Notes: generated by a model from the sequence alone, not told the origin. 40,499 bases of DNA from Pseudomonadota bacterium (GCA_021324135.1 JAJPJO010000109.1:1-40499); one strand, 5' to 3'; positions 1-7,427 are shown, numbered from the stretch's first letter. Numbers and translations: made by a program.

Positions 1-567
1 CGCGGAATGCTGCAGCGCCTCGGACTCGCTCAAGCGCTCATCGGCAATCCCAGGATTCTCTTTCTGGACGAGCCGGGCTCCGGCATGGATCCCCCGGGCG
101 TGGCATTATTGCGTGAAATACTTCTGGCTTTGAAACGCGAGAAAGTGACTATCATTCTCAACTCGCATCATCTCGATGAGATGGAACGAATTTGCGATCG
201 GGTCGCTTTTCTTCGTGATGGAAAAATCCAGGCTATCAAGTCGCTCTCGACGGATTCCGATTATCCCCATATATTGCGCATGCGCTTCGGTGAGTCAAAC
301 GGTCTGGATCTGCAGCAGGTTCTGAACGAGGCCGCCACCGCCATCGGTGCAACGATTGTCGAGATAGATCGACGCAGTGCGAGAATCGCCGTGGCGAACG
401 GCCGAATGGCGTCGGAGATGATCAAATGCTGCGTCGGCCGCGACCTGGAAATTCAGGCTGCAAGCCCGGAATCAACATCACTCGAGCACTTGTTCAAGGA
501 TCTTCCCGATCTCGTCAAGTCCGAGTCCAGCCTCGAGCAAGAGAGCAGCGAGGGCATCAAGACATGA
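1..567 (+). CDS. ABC transporter ATP-binding protein, C-terminal part (cut by window start)
   Basis: This is the C-terminal half of an ABC ATPase that powers the membrane protein encoded next. The open frame runs in from the left edge, so the Walker A region and the true start lie outside the window. Visible are the end of the signature region (RGMLQRLGLAQAL), Walker B LFLDEP, the D-loop GMDP and the H-loop histidine in NSHHLDE. The D-loop context reads LDEPGSGMDP where most family members have LDEPTSGLDP. About 110 residues follow the ATPase core and resemble the regulatory tail of ABC-2 type exporters. The stop overlaps the next start as ATGA, so the two are translationally coupled. The substrate cannot be told from the sequence. 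Confidence 0.9.
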   Translation, partial: RGMLQRLGLAQALIGNPRILFLDEPGSGMDPPGVALLREILLALKREKVTIILNSHHLDEMERICDRVAFLRDGKIQAIKSLSTDSDYPHILRMRFGESNGLDLQQVLNEAATAIGATIVEIDRRSARIAVANGRMASEMIKCCVGRDLEIQAASPESTSLEHLFKDLPDLVKSESSLEQESSEGIKT

Positions 568-1430
568 ACACCACCATTTACCTTACCACTCTCAAGAAAG
601 TGATGAAGAACAACTTCGTCATCTTCATGCTGTTTGTGTTCGCTGTCCTGGGTCCTGTTGCCATCTCTCTATCCCCTGCAGATCCATCGATCACCTCCGG
701 CGACGCCTTCGATGCTTTTCTCAACTCAGCGCTGGTGGGTTTGTTCGTCATTACCACATCAAATATCATCGGCAGCGCTTTGACGATTGGCGGAAGAAGC
801 GATTACATGCCGCTCATCGTCACCAGGCCATTGCATCGTTTTCAGTACGTCCTGTCCAAGTGGCTGGCACTGGCGACTATTATCTTGATTGTATCGCTTA
901 CTCAGCAATTGATTTATACCTGCACCGGTGCCTATGCCAGGTGGGGCATGACACCATCTATGATATCGCTCGGTTTTCCCGAGCGCGTGATTTCGGCCCT
1001 GTGTGTCGGCAGTGTTTTAACGCTTATCTATTTGCTTCCCAAGCAACAAATGGTGCTTGTCGGAATCGTGTCCTTCGAAGCCGCCACCATATTCAGTATG
1101 TTCAACTATTCGTTAAATATCCCTATGTCATCATCGTCCAGCAAACTGGCTGAGATGTATGCGGCGATCCTCGGGATTGATACATGGGCGAAGACACAGC
1201 TACTGCCCAGCATCTTCGGTGGCAATGCTCTTGATTCTCTGCATCAATACATGCTGACCCTGAGCAGCGTTTGCAATTTTTTGGCCCCGCAAGTATTCGT
1301 TTACGACATCTTCTATGCCCGCCCATTTCAATGGCTGCCGGTGCTCGAAGTTTCGAGCAATACTCTTTTGGCTCTCACTCTTGCCACCCTCGTACTGAAC
1401 GCCCGGGAGTACCATTATGATTCTGACTGA
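564..1430 (+). CDS. ABC-2 type transporter permease
   Basis: A 288-residue integral membrane protein, the likely permease partner of the ATPase upstream. The start at 564 is chosen because it overlaps the ATPase stop (ATGA), has GAGGG about nine bases ahead, and is followed directly by a basic stretch and the first hydrophobic segment (NNFVIFMLFVFAVLG). An earlier in-frame start at 426 would add only Arg-rich sequence antisense to nothing known and is rejected. Roughly six hydrophobic segments are visible, including ones near residues 18-35, 60-80, 105-125, 160-180 and the C-terminus. The order ATPase then permease with overlap is typical of ABC-2 exporters. The substrate is unknown. Confidence 0.85.
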   Translation: MNTTIYLTTLKKVMKNNFVIFMLFVFAVLGPVAISLSPADPSITSGDAFDAFLNSALVGLFVITTSNIIGSALTIGGRSDYMPLIVTRPLHRFQYVLSKWLALATIILIVSLTQQLIYTCTGAYARWGMTPSMISLGFPERVISALCVGSVLTLIYLLPKQQMVLVGIVSFEAATIFSMFNYSLNIPMSSSSSKLAEMYAAILGIDTWAKTQLLPSIFGGNALDSLHQYMLTLSSVCNFLAPQVFVYDIFYARPFQWLPVLEVSSNTLLALTLATLVLNAREYHYDSD

Positions 1431-2067
1431 GAAGGGCTCCACGCGCGGTACTGTATCATTTCTTTTGCTTTCGACGATCGTATTGCTGATCGCTCGCATT
1501 CTTGTAGGCATTATGGAAGACATGCTACCGCATGTAGTGCCGACTGCTATTCACTGGCAGCCAATCGCCGATGTGGTTAAGGATGATGACGAGGATGCTT
1601 TCGACGTCAAAAAAGAGGGTCAATCACACTCGGAGGACTCGCCTTTTAGCTCGCACAGCGGCCGCCTCGCCCTCGACAAGCTCCTCTGCAATAACAAGAA
1701 ACATCTGCCTGTTCTTATGTTTTTCACCGACAGTAGCCCGCTTTGCAAAAATATGGAAGCCCGATCCTTATCTCCAGAAGAGGTCAGCAAGCTGGCCGAC
1801 GAGAATTTCTATCCGGTAAGAATTGCAACGGAGAATGCCCTTTCGAAAACCGAATATAAGATCTGGCAGAAGTACGGGATTGTGGGCGTGCCTCAAATTA
1901 TAATCACCACTTTTGAAGGAGAGCGAATCAGCAGCGGCTTCGGCTATCTCAGCGCTGCCAAAGTACGCATGATTTTGCATTCTGCGCTGAAAACTCTGCG
2001 CGCCAGTGCTGAAAAGAAACAGAAGCAGGGTGAAAAGAAACAGAATCAGGGTGCGGCGCATGACTAG
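1417..2067 (+). CDS. membrane-anchored thioredoxin-fold protein
   Basis: A 216-residue protein with one N-terminal membrane segment (about residues 13-33), an acidic linker (50-80) and a thioredoxin-like domain from about 85 to 195. The domain has the expected core strand (LPVLMFF), then SSPLCKN at the position of the redox motif, and VPQ with the cis-proline at about 159. Only one cysteine (C110) is present at the active site, so it cannot form the usual CxxC disulfide. The C-terminus is Lys/Gln-rich and contains a repeat (KKQKQGEKKQNQG). It overlaps the permease by 14 bases with GGGAG ahead of the start, so it belongs to the ABC operon. Its role may be chaperone-like or monothiol redox in the periplasm; this is inference. 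Confidence 0.75.
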   Translation: MILTEKGSTRGTVSFLLLSTIVLLIARILVGIMEDMLPHVVPTAIHWQPIADVVKDDDEDAFDVKKEGQSHSEDSPFSSHSGRLALDKLLCNNKKHLPVLMFFTDSSPLCKNMEARSLSPEEVSKLADENFYPVRIATENALSKTEYKIWQKYGIVGVPQIIITTFEGERISSGFGYLSAAKVRMILHSALKTLRASAEKKQKQGEKKQNQGAAHD

Positions 2068-2701
2068 ACAGACCGAGCAACTTAGCGATCTGTTCCTCGC
2101 CCGTGTATCGGAGCTTCTCGAGCAGTACCTAGGTCGATTTCCGGAAGAGCGCCGTCATCTATCGATCCTGATCGAACAGTTATTGCATAACGACAGGCGT
2201 TTATGCGATCGAAAGAACATGAGAGGACATCTGACGGCGAGCGGTTTACTCCTGGATCGAAACTGTGAGAGCGTGCTCCTCATTTACCATAACTTCCTGC
2301 AATGCTGGCTTCAGCCCGGCGGCCACCTTGAGCCCGAGGAGATGCCGGCGCAAGGAGCGCTTCGCGAATTCTCGGAAGAGACGGGCATCGAAGCTCTGGA
2401 GCTTCATCCCTGGCATACCGGCAGTCTGATTCCGATCGATGTCGATACGCATCACATACCTGTCAGTGAAAAAAAGGGCGAGGGTGAGCATTACCATCAT
2501 GATTTTCAATATCTGCTCGAGCTTCGCGATTGCCATTCAAATTCACCGATTGACGGGTCGCAACTACCCAAGCTGAACTTAGCGATAGACGAGATTTCGA
2601 AATACCGCTGGGTCCCCATAGACGAGCTGCTGGGGGGCGACTTCGATGGCAGGCTGAAACGATCGCTTTCAAAAGTGAAACGATTGATCAAGCAGATATG
2701 A
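2060..2701 (+). CDS. Nudix hydrolase
   Basis: A 213-residue Nudix-family pyrophosphohydrolase. The complete Nudix box is at about residues 88-110: G, five residues, E, seven residues, REFSEETGI, which matches the family pattern exactly. The box supplies the metal-binding glutamates. The region ahead (about 55-85) gives the first beta strands of the fold. The start at 2060 overlaps the preceding stop by eight bases and has AGGG seven bases ahead; an upstream in-frame start would only add the Lys/Arg-rich antiframe of the previous gene's tail. The substrate (a nucleoside diphosphate linked to another moiety) cannot be predicted. It is the last gene of the operon and is followed by the tRNA-like locus on the other strand. 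Confidence 0.9.
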   Translation: MTRQTEQLSDLFLARVSELLEQYLGRFPEERRHLSILIEQLLHNDRRLCDRKNMRGHLTASGLLLDRNCESVLLIYHNFLQCWLQPGGHLEPEEMPAQGALREFSEETGIEALELHPWHTGSLIPIDVDTHHIPVSEKKGEGEHYHHDFQYLLELRDCHSNSPIDGSQLPKLNLAIDEISKYRWVPIDELLGGDFDGRLKRSLSKVKRLIKQI

Positions 2702-2770
2702 TCGATGCGATCCGGTATGCGTGGAAGCAGCAAAATGAATCAGCCTGTACGAGTCGAATGAGCGTTTTTT

Positions 2771-2859
2771 TAGTGCTCTACCTCTGAGCTACAGGACCAT
2801 ACCGGTCCTGGCAGGATTCGAACCTGCGGCCCCTACCGTTAACAGCGGATTGTAGGCTC
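2771..2859 (-). tRNA. Permuted tRNA-like gene, probably Asn (GUU): 3' half precedes 5' half
   Basis: Read on the - strand, the 3' half comes first: D-stem strand GAGC (2859-2856), an anticodon arm with the loop CTGTTAA (2845-2839, anticodon GTT), variable loop GGGCC, a perfect T arm (GCAGG / TTCGAAT / CCTGC, 2827-2811), the acceptor strand CAGGACC (2810-2804) and discriminator G. After only GTAT comes the 5' half: acceptor strand GGTCCTG (2798-2792), TA, and the D arm GCTC-AGAGGTA-GAGC (2789-2775), then A-CTA. The two acceptor strands pair over all seven bases. CTA (2773-2771) could pair with TAG (2835-2833) as the base of the anticodon stem. No CCA is encoded. In place, the anticodon arm closes only with a four-base bulge (CAAT). 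The alternative is the facing remains of two tandem tRNA copies. Confidence 0.55.
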
Positions 2860-2916
2860 TGTCAGTTTGAGTACAAGCTTACAATCATGCTGACAGATTG
2901 CCTTCGTTCTGTCAAT
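2848..2916 (-). ncRNA. Alternating inverted repeats just upstream of the tRNA-like element
   Basis: On the - strand, CTGTCAG (2896-2890) can pair with CTGACAG (2865-2859), and GATTGTA (2886-2880) with TACAATC (2854-2848). The order a-b-a'-b' means the two seven-base stems either form a pseudoknot or exclude each other. A third copy, TTGACAG (2916-2910), could also pair with CTGTCAG. TACAATC overlaps the 5' side of the anticodon arm and CTGACAG overlaps the GAGC strand, so these stems compete with tRNA folding. The complementarity is seen directly; a function in processing or regulation is inference. Confidence 0.4.
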
Positions 2917-2955
2917 AAGATGCCACCATATTTAATATCGTATTTGATACCACTT

Positions 2956-3244
2956 TCAGGACATGCGGAAGCGGTCTCGCAGTCCTTGCCAGCGAAACAT
3001 TGTCAGATGAGCGCCACTGCTCATGACGATCGATTTATCACCACTGGTGTCAGCTTCCGACAATATCCTCAACTCCTTCTTTATGTCCTTGAGCCAGGCG
3101 CTATCCGCCGGCAGTTGGCGGTGGCATCATCGCCGGCATCCAATACCATCGCTTTCATGCCACCGATGGCTGCTCCCGGCAACCAAAAGTTAAGCGATCT
3201 ATACAACCAGGCCGGCGGTCAGGCAGACTTCCATTGTAGGGCAT
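2956..3244 (-). pseudogene. Small unknown protein gene broken by two apparent frameshifts
   Basis: Three consecutive pieces in the three - strand frames read like one protein. It starts at ATG 3244 (MPYNGSLPDRRP), shifts near 3212 into a second frame (AWLYRSLNFWLPGAAIGG, then MKAMVLDAGDDATA), and shifts again near 3115 into a third (LPADSAWLKDIKKEL to GLRDRFRMS), stopping at 2956. Each piece has ordinary protein composition and ends in a stop soon after the proposed shift. The joined product is about 95 residues with no family I recognise. Either the gene is decaying, or the sequence has errors at these points. A + strand open frame over the same bases (2887-3246) looks like its shadow. Confidence 0.4.
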
Positions 3245-3322
3245 AGGCTTGCGATTGTCATGTGGAGCAGAGCGTGTGATAATGTAGTGTGACTAAGACC
3301 TTATAAGAGGTGAGAAGAAGTA

Positions 3323-3673
3323 ATGGCTGAAACGACTACCAACAAAGAGACCGCGATCGTCGGTTTGACTGAAGCTGCGGCGGTTGAAGTCAAAAAGCTT
3401 TTGGCTGAGGAACCTGAGCAGGAAGGGCTGCGGCTGGAAATCCGCGGTGGTGGCTGCTCCGGCATGTCCTATGGTTTGCGCTTCGATAAAGCTCAAGAAA
3501 AAGATCATGTTGTAGAGCAGCATGGCGTCAAAGTTCTCATCGATCCGAAGAGCGCTATCTATCTCAAAGGAACGATTGTTGACTTCGAGTCCGGGCTGCA
3601 TGGCAAGGGCTTTGTGATCAAGAATCCGCAAGCTAAAGGAAACTGCGGATGCGGGCAGTCCTTCTCCGTGTAG
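3323..3673 (+). CDS. Iron-sulfur cluster assembly/carrier protein, IscA/SufA/ErpA (HesB) family
   Basis: A 116-residue A-type carrier that accepts and passes Fe-S clusters to apoproteins in the cytoplasm. The three invariant cysteines are present: C45 in GGGCSGMSY and C108/C110 in GNCGCGQSF near the C-terminus. The central FDKAQEKDHVVEQHGVKVLID and the following YLKGTIVDF segment match the family fold, and the length is typical. The start at 3323 has AGAGGTGAG ahead. The gene 43 bases downstream carries a YgfZ domain, also tied to Fe-S protein maturation, which supports this role. Which of IscA, SufA or ErpA it corresponds to cannot be decided, and no scaffold or sulfur donor gene is nearby. 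Confidence 0.93.
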   Translation: MAETTTNKETAIVGLTEAAAVEVKKLLAEEPEQEGLRLEIRGGGCSGMSYGLRFDKAQEKDHVVEQHGVKVLIDPKSAIYLKGTIVDFESGLHGKGFVIKNPQAKGNCGCGQSFSV

Positions 3674-3715
3674 GTTTAAACTCGCCAGTTAAGGCTCAGG
3701 ACAATTAAGACAAGG

Positions 3716-5452
3716 TTGCAGAAAAACATTGAAGCTGCCGACACGACTGCGCTCAGATCGATCGGCGGCTTTGCCTTTGCCGCCGCGCTAAACCTTTCGA
3801 TAATTGAAATCCGCGGCGTGGACGCTGCCCGATATCTTCAAGCCCAGACGACTAACGACATCAATGCTCTGCTGCCCGGATCCGGGCAGTCCAGCTGCTT
3901 CATCGATCGCAAGGCACGACCGATTGCGGTCTTTCAGATTTTCAATAGCGGCGATCGGTATGCCATCATATGCGATACCAGGCAAAGCGATGCTCTCTTA
4001 GCCCATCTCGATAAGTTTCGTTTTGCCGACCAGGTCGAATTCGAGGATCTATCGAACTCCCGTTCGTCGGTGGCAGTGCAGGGTCCGCGGTCAAGACTGC
4101 TCCTGAAGTCACTGCTCGACGGTATTCCATCTATCGATTTGTTCAAACACGATGTCGCCGAATTCTCGATTGCCGAGCGACCGGTGACAAGCTTCAAATT
4201 GTCTCTCACGGGAGAGGAAGGCTTTCTCCTCACATTTGCTGCTGAGGCTAAGGATGCGCTCTGCAATTTGATTGAAACGAAAGCTCGCGAACTCGGCATG
4301 ATTGAGCTCGATGCAGACCTGATGAACACAGCGCGAATCGAAGCGGGACTGGTGAAACTGGGAGTCGACTTCAGCGATGAGAATCTCCTGGCTGAAACTA
4401 CACTTGATGAATCAGCGGTCAGCTACAGCAAGGGTTGCTTTCAGGGACAAGAAGTGCTCGCCCGGCTTCGCACGCAAGGCTCGCCCACGCGGGCACTGGT
4501 CGGACTGACAATCGAAAATGCAAATGTAGAGCCATATTCAATCGGCGCGGAGCTAGTCGTTGCCGGTGAGACCATCGGCTGGTTGAAGTCCAATTGTTAT
4601 TCCAAGTTTCTCAAGCGTTTCATCGCCATTGCCCTTCTGAAGCGCGATTACCGCACGCCTGGCAAAACATGGACGGCTGCCCTGGATGGCAAAAGTGTTG
4701 AGATAACCGTGTCGCTTCTGCCGTTTTATCAAAGCCGATCGACTGAATCGATTGCACAGGAGCTATATGAGGAGGCATTGCAGGTCTTCGCCAATGAGGA
4801 TGAGGAGCAAAGCTCGGACGATTCCGGATCGATTCGGCTCTTGCGTGATGCTCTGGTGCTCAATCCTGTTTTTGAAGATGCTTATGAATCGCTGGGGGTG
4901 ATCCTGCACAAACGCGGCCGGCTCGATGAGGCAATCGAGCTCATGGAGTTCCTCTCGCGGCTCAATCCTGAGTCGGTCATGGCACACACGAACTTGTCCG
5001 TTTTTTACATTGAGAAAGGCTGGAAAGAAAAGGCGGAGGAAGAGAAAGCCGTATCGATGAGCATCCGCATGCGCATTGCCGCTCAGCAAATGGCTAAACA
5101 GAAGGAAGAAGAAAAACAGCGCGATGATTTGCACGCCGAGGCTGAGGAGCGGCTCAGCATGTTCCGCCAGGTTCTGGAGATCGACTCCGAGGATCAGTTG
5201 GCCAACTACGGATCTGGAGATTGTCTCGTGCAGCTCGGGCGTTTTGATGAAGCGCTAAATCATTTGCAGAAAGCTATAGACCTGAAACCCAACCATTCCG
5301 TCGCTTACCTGGCGCTCGGGCAGGCATTCGAGGGATTGAAACGATTGAGCGAGGCGAAAAACGCCTATGAGCGCGGCATCGATGTAGCTGCCAAACGTGG
5401 CGACATGGAGCCGCTCAAGAAGATGCAAGAGCGGCTGGCAATGCTGAGCTAG
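3716..5452 (+). CDS. YgfZ/GcvT-like folate-binding domain fused to TPR repeats
   Basis: A 578-residue fusion. Residues about 25-335 form a YgfZ/GcvT-like domain, with the YgfZ signature KGCFQGQE at 239-246 holding the conserved C241. YgfZ proteins help repair or mature Fe-S enzymes with a folate cofactor. Residues about 345-445 and 475-565 hold TPR-type helix pairs (for example ALVLNPVFEDAYESLGVIL and LDEAIELM; FDEALNHLQKAIDLKPNHS), split by a charged helical stretch at 440-480. The start is TTG at 3716; no ATG or GTG occurs in frame between the preceding stop and the conserved domain. Typical YgfZ proteins are about 300-350 residues, so the TPR half is an addition, probably for protein contacts. 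It lies directly after the IscA-family gene and is likely cotranscribed. Confidence 0.88.
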   Translation: MQKNIEAADTTALRSIGGFAFAAALNLSIIEIRGVDAARYLQAQTTNDINALLPGSGQSSCFIDRKARPIAVFQIFNSGDRYAIICDTRQSDALLAHLDKFRFADQVEFEDLSNSRSSVAVQGPRSRLLLKSLLDGIPSIDLFKHDVAEFSIAERPVTSFKLSLTGEEGFLLTFAAEAKDALCNLIETKARELGMIELDADLMNTARIEAGLVKLGVDFSDENLLAETTLDESAVSYSKGCFQGQEVLARLRTQGSPTRALVGLTIENANVEPYSIGAELVVAGETIGWLKSNCYSKFLKRFIAIALLKRDYRTPGKTWTAALDGKSVEITVSLLPFYQSRSTESIAQELYEEALQVFANEDEEQSSDDSGSIRLLRDALVLNPVFEDAYESLGVILHKRGRLDEAIELMEFLSRLNPESVMAHTNLSVFYIEKGWKEKAEEEKAVSMSIRMRIAAQQMAKQKEEEKQRDDLHAEAEERLSMFRQVLEIDSEDQLANYGSGDCLVQLGRFDEALNHLQKAIDLKPNHSVAYLALGQAFEGLKRLSEAKNAYERGIDVAAKRGDMEPLKKMQERLAMLS

Positions 5453-5540
5453 CCGTTCTGATTCGTATTTTTACCAGTGACGAATTCGACCGCTTTTGCT
5501 GTAATGATCGTGGCGACATTTTAACTCACTCACTGCTTAA

Positions 5541-6383
5541 ATGACTCATCAACGGAACCATCCTTTAGGATGGCATGCTCAACTCGTGCAAGAGGCGCGC
5601 GCAGTCGCGCGGGAACTCGATTACGGCAATCCTGACCACGCCGTCAATCGGCTTCGCGACGACTTGCAGGCGCTCCAGGGCTACCCCAGGGGTCAAAAGG
5701 AATTCATCGATCTGGTGGAGCGCAACGAGCGCAAAGGCGCCGGAGTCGATCTCAAGGTCTTCAAAGTCAGGACTCCCGAGGGTACTCGCCTGGCAAACGT
5801 CCGCGCCGTGCAGAATTCGCCCTGGACGGAGACCATGCCCGGACGATTCAATGCCGGGCCCTCTGCCAATGTCGGGACATACATCCTCGGCCAAGATCGG
5901 CACAATCACAACCTCGGACAAGATCGGCACAATCAGGCCTCGTACTACAGCGTCAGAAACAATGGTATTTCTCTATTCGACTACTGCCGAAATTCATACG
6001 CTCAAAATCTTAACCTCAGACCCGGTGCCGGCCCATGCCGAGCCGAGCCCGGCATGGCTTATCTGGGAAGAAGCGGCATGTGGCTGGCTCCCAACGCTGC
6101 GGCTGCACTTGCCAGAGCTCAAACACTTGCAGCCATGGACGGCGTCAGGATCGACATATCGTCGGCCGGCAGGTCGCATCAACAGCAGGCGCGGCTTTAC
6201 CACGAGCTTGCCGGCAGAGCCCCCGTAGCAAAGCCGGGCGAGTCCTTCCATGAATCCGGAATGGCCGTCGACGTCCGCAATTACAACCAGGCAAAAAGAT
6301 ATCTTATGGCGGCAGGTTTCGTCCATGGTGACGGCGCCGGTCCCATTCCCGGTGACCCGTGGCATTTTCGCTACATGGGTTAA
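5541..6383 (+). CDS. M15-family peptidoglycan peptidase (VanY/endolysin-like), no signal peptide
   Basis: A 280-residue protein with an M15 zinc peptidase domain at its C-terminus (about 160-280). The metal ligands are visible: H237 and D244 in SFHESGMAVDV and H275 in DPWHFRY. A preceding SSAGRSHQQQ matches the conserved SxxRS-like stretch. The residue in the usual catalytic Glu position (ExxH) is Asp (D272), as in some phage L-Ala-D-Glu endopeptidases of this superfamily. The N-terminal 160 residues are not recognised and include two copies of LGQDRHN. There is no signal peptide, so export would need another route or lysis, or the protein acts in the cytoplasm. No clear ribosome-binding site precedes the ATG. 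Cleavage of peptide stems in cell wall is inferred from family. Confidence 0.8.
   Translation: MTHQRNHPLGWHAQLVQEARAVARELDYGNPDHAVNRLRDDLQALQGYPRGQKEFIDLVERNERKGAGVDLKVFKVRTPEGTRLANVRAVQNSPWTETMPGRFNAGPSANVGTYILGQDRHNHNLGQDRHNQASYYSVRNNGISLFDYCRNSYAQNLNLRPGAGPCRAEPGMAYLGRSGMWLAPNAAAALARAQTLAAMDGVRIDISSAGRSHQQQARLYHELAGRAPVAKPGESFHESGMAVDVRNYNQAKRYLMAAGFVHGDGAGPIPGDPWHFRYMG
5885..5937 (+). repeat. 27-base tandem duplication inside the M15 peptidase gene
   Basis: Two nearly identical copies of a 27-base unit (CCTCGG[C/A]CAAGATCGGCAC... at 5885 and 5912) encode two nine-residue copies of LGQDRHNxx. The period is a multiple of three, so the frame is kept. The near identity points to a recent duplication. 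Confidence 0.8.
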
Positions 6384-6533
6384 CTCACTGACCGTTTCAC
6401 ATATTTGTAATATCTTTCACCTAGACTGGATCTCGTAGCCCCCACTACATATTGCTGCATTCACGCACTCACTCGCGTTCAGGCAGGCGCCGGCAAGCCC
6501 TCAGCACTCACTCGCTACAACAGGATTGTTTTT

Positions 6534-7427
6534 ATGCCCCAACCAAATCAAGCCCACGATGCCCATGCAAGCGGACACGACATTGCTACGTCCTTCGAGC
6601 AAGGAGCGCAGTCCAAAAATCTCTCGCAATTCGTTCAAAAGCTCCGCGAGGAGCAAACCGTAGACAAAAGCAAGCCCAATGATTGGCAAACCGCTATCAC
6701 CCAGTTGAACGACGACCTGCACCACAGCTCCAATCCCCGCATCCAAGCGATTATGAGCAATTTCGATGTGATCGGTTACGACAGCGAGCACAACGGCGCC
6801 GTCATCAAGAATTTGAGCACCGGTCGCGAACAAGTTTTAATGGCTGACGGCCGCGTTCTCGACAAACAAACCGGAGCAGTCGCCGACCAAAACGCCCGCG
6901 GTAAAAATGGCGAGTACATCAAGCATGGCACTGACGGAAAGGGGAACGAACTGACCGTCACGAAATCGCAAGACGGTAAAACCGAAGTCGACAAATACAA
7001 AGACAAAGACGGCAAGACCTGGGAAATCCAGAAAGAAATGCAGGCTGACGGCGCAATGCATCCGACCAAAGTCACCATGCCCGACGGCTCGAAGCTCGAA
7101 TATCAATGGAACAAAGTAGGCAGCACGATGATGCCCACTCATTTCAAAGAAACGAGCTCAAAAGGCGAAGTCGAGCAAGATTATGAGATGAACGTAAAAA
7201 CGCTCTCCGATAAAAGCACCATGTACGATACCATTCATTGGAACAAAAAAGGCGGCAAGGGACCCGATCAGCTGACCGGCAACATTCGTGTTTTCCCGGA
7301 CGGAACGTTCAGGGAAGACATTCGCCAACCATACATGTCTTTGACCCTGAACCCGGACGGAAACTACACGAAGTATTCATTCAACGGAACGAAGCTGAAC
7401 ACCGACAAGGGTCGGCGCGGCAGTTAA
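6534..7427 (+). CDS. Unknown protein with repeated D-G beta-hairpin motifs
   Basis: A 297-residue soluble protein that I do not recognise. The first 90 residues are helical and charged (SKNLSQFVQKLREEQ, NDWQTAITQLNDDLHH). From about 95 onward it is a series of strand-turn-strand units built around D-G turns: MADGRVLD, GTDGKGNEL, SQDGKTEV, KDKDGKTWEI, MPDGSKLEY, FPDGTFRED and NPDGNYTKY. This resembles the style of RHS/YD-type or other beta-hairpin repeats but without a YD consensus. No signal peptide or membrane segment is seen. AGGA sits ahead of the ATG at a usable distance. The leader carries two copies of GCACTCACTCGC (6464 and 6505). It may share a function with the peptidase gene upstream, as both lack export signals and are closely spaced. 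Confidence 0.7.
   Translation: MPQPNQAHDAHASGHDIATSFEQGAQSKNLSQFVQKLREEQTVDKSKPNDWQTAITQLNDDLHHSSNPRIQAIMSNFDVIGYDSEHNGAVIKNLSTGREQVLMADGRVLDKQTGAVADQNARGKNGEYIKHGTDGKGNELTVTKSQDGKTEVDKYKDKDGKTWEIQKEMQADGAMHPTKVTMPDGSKLEYQWNKVGSTMMPTHFKETSSKGEVEQDYEMNVKTLSDKSTMYDTIHWNKKGGKGPDQLTGNIRVFPDGTFREDIRQPYMSLTLNPDGNYTKYSFNGTKLNTDKGRRGS

Noticed and set aside
426..563. Longer N-terminus of the ABC permease
   Set aside because: It would overlap the ATPase gene by 140 bases and add only an Arg/Pro-rich out-of-family stretch; the ATGA start at 564 has a proper ribosome-binding site.
2771..2900. Two-piece (permuted) tmRNA
   Set aside because: Permuted tmRNA also places the 3' acceptor half first, but this 5' half has a full tRNA D arm, the acceptor lacks the Ala G-U pair, and no tag-peptide frame is evident.
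2700..2900. Permuted group I intron halves around the tRNA exons
   Set aside because: A stretch CAGAGCCTACA is close to the group I P7 region, but no partner strand or other core elements are seen and only 70 bases separate the 5' half from the Nudix gene.
2887..3246. 119-residue + strand open frame
   Set aside because: No ribosome-binding site, no family, and it is antisense to the protein-like - strand pieces.
5524..6512. Repeated ACTCACT in the leaders of the peptidase and the D-G protein
   Set aside because: Short and low-complexity; no palindrome or spacing rule, so not enough for a regulatory claim.
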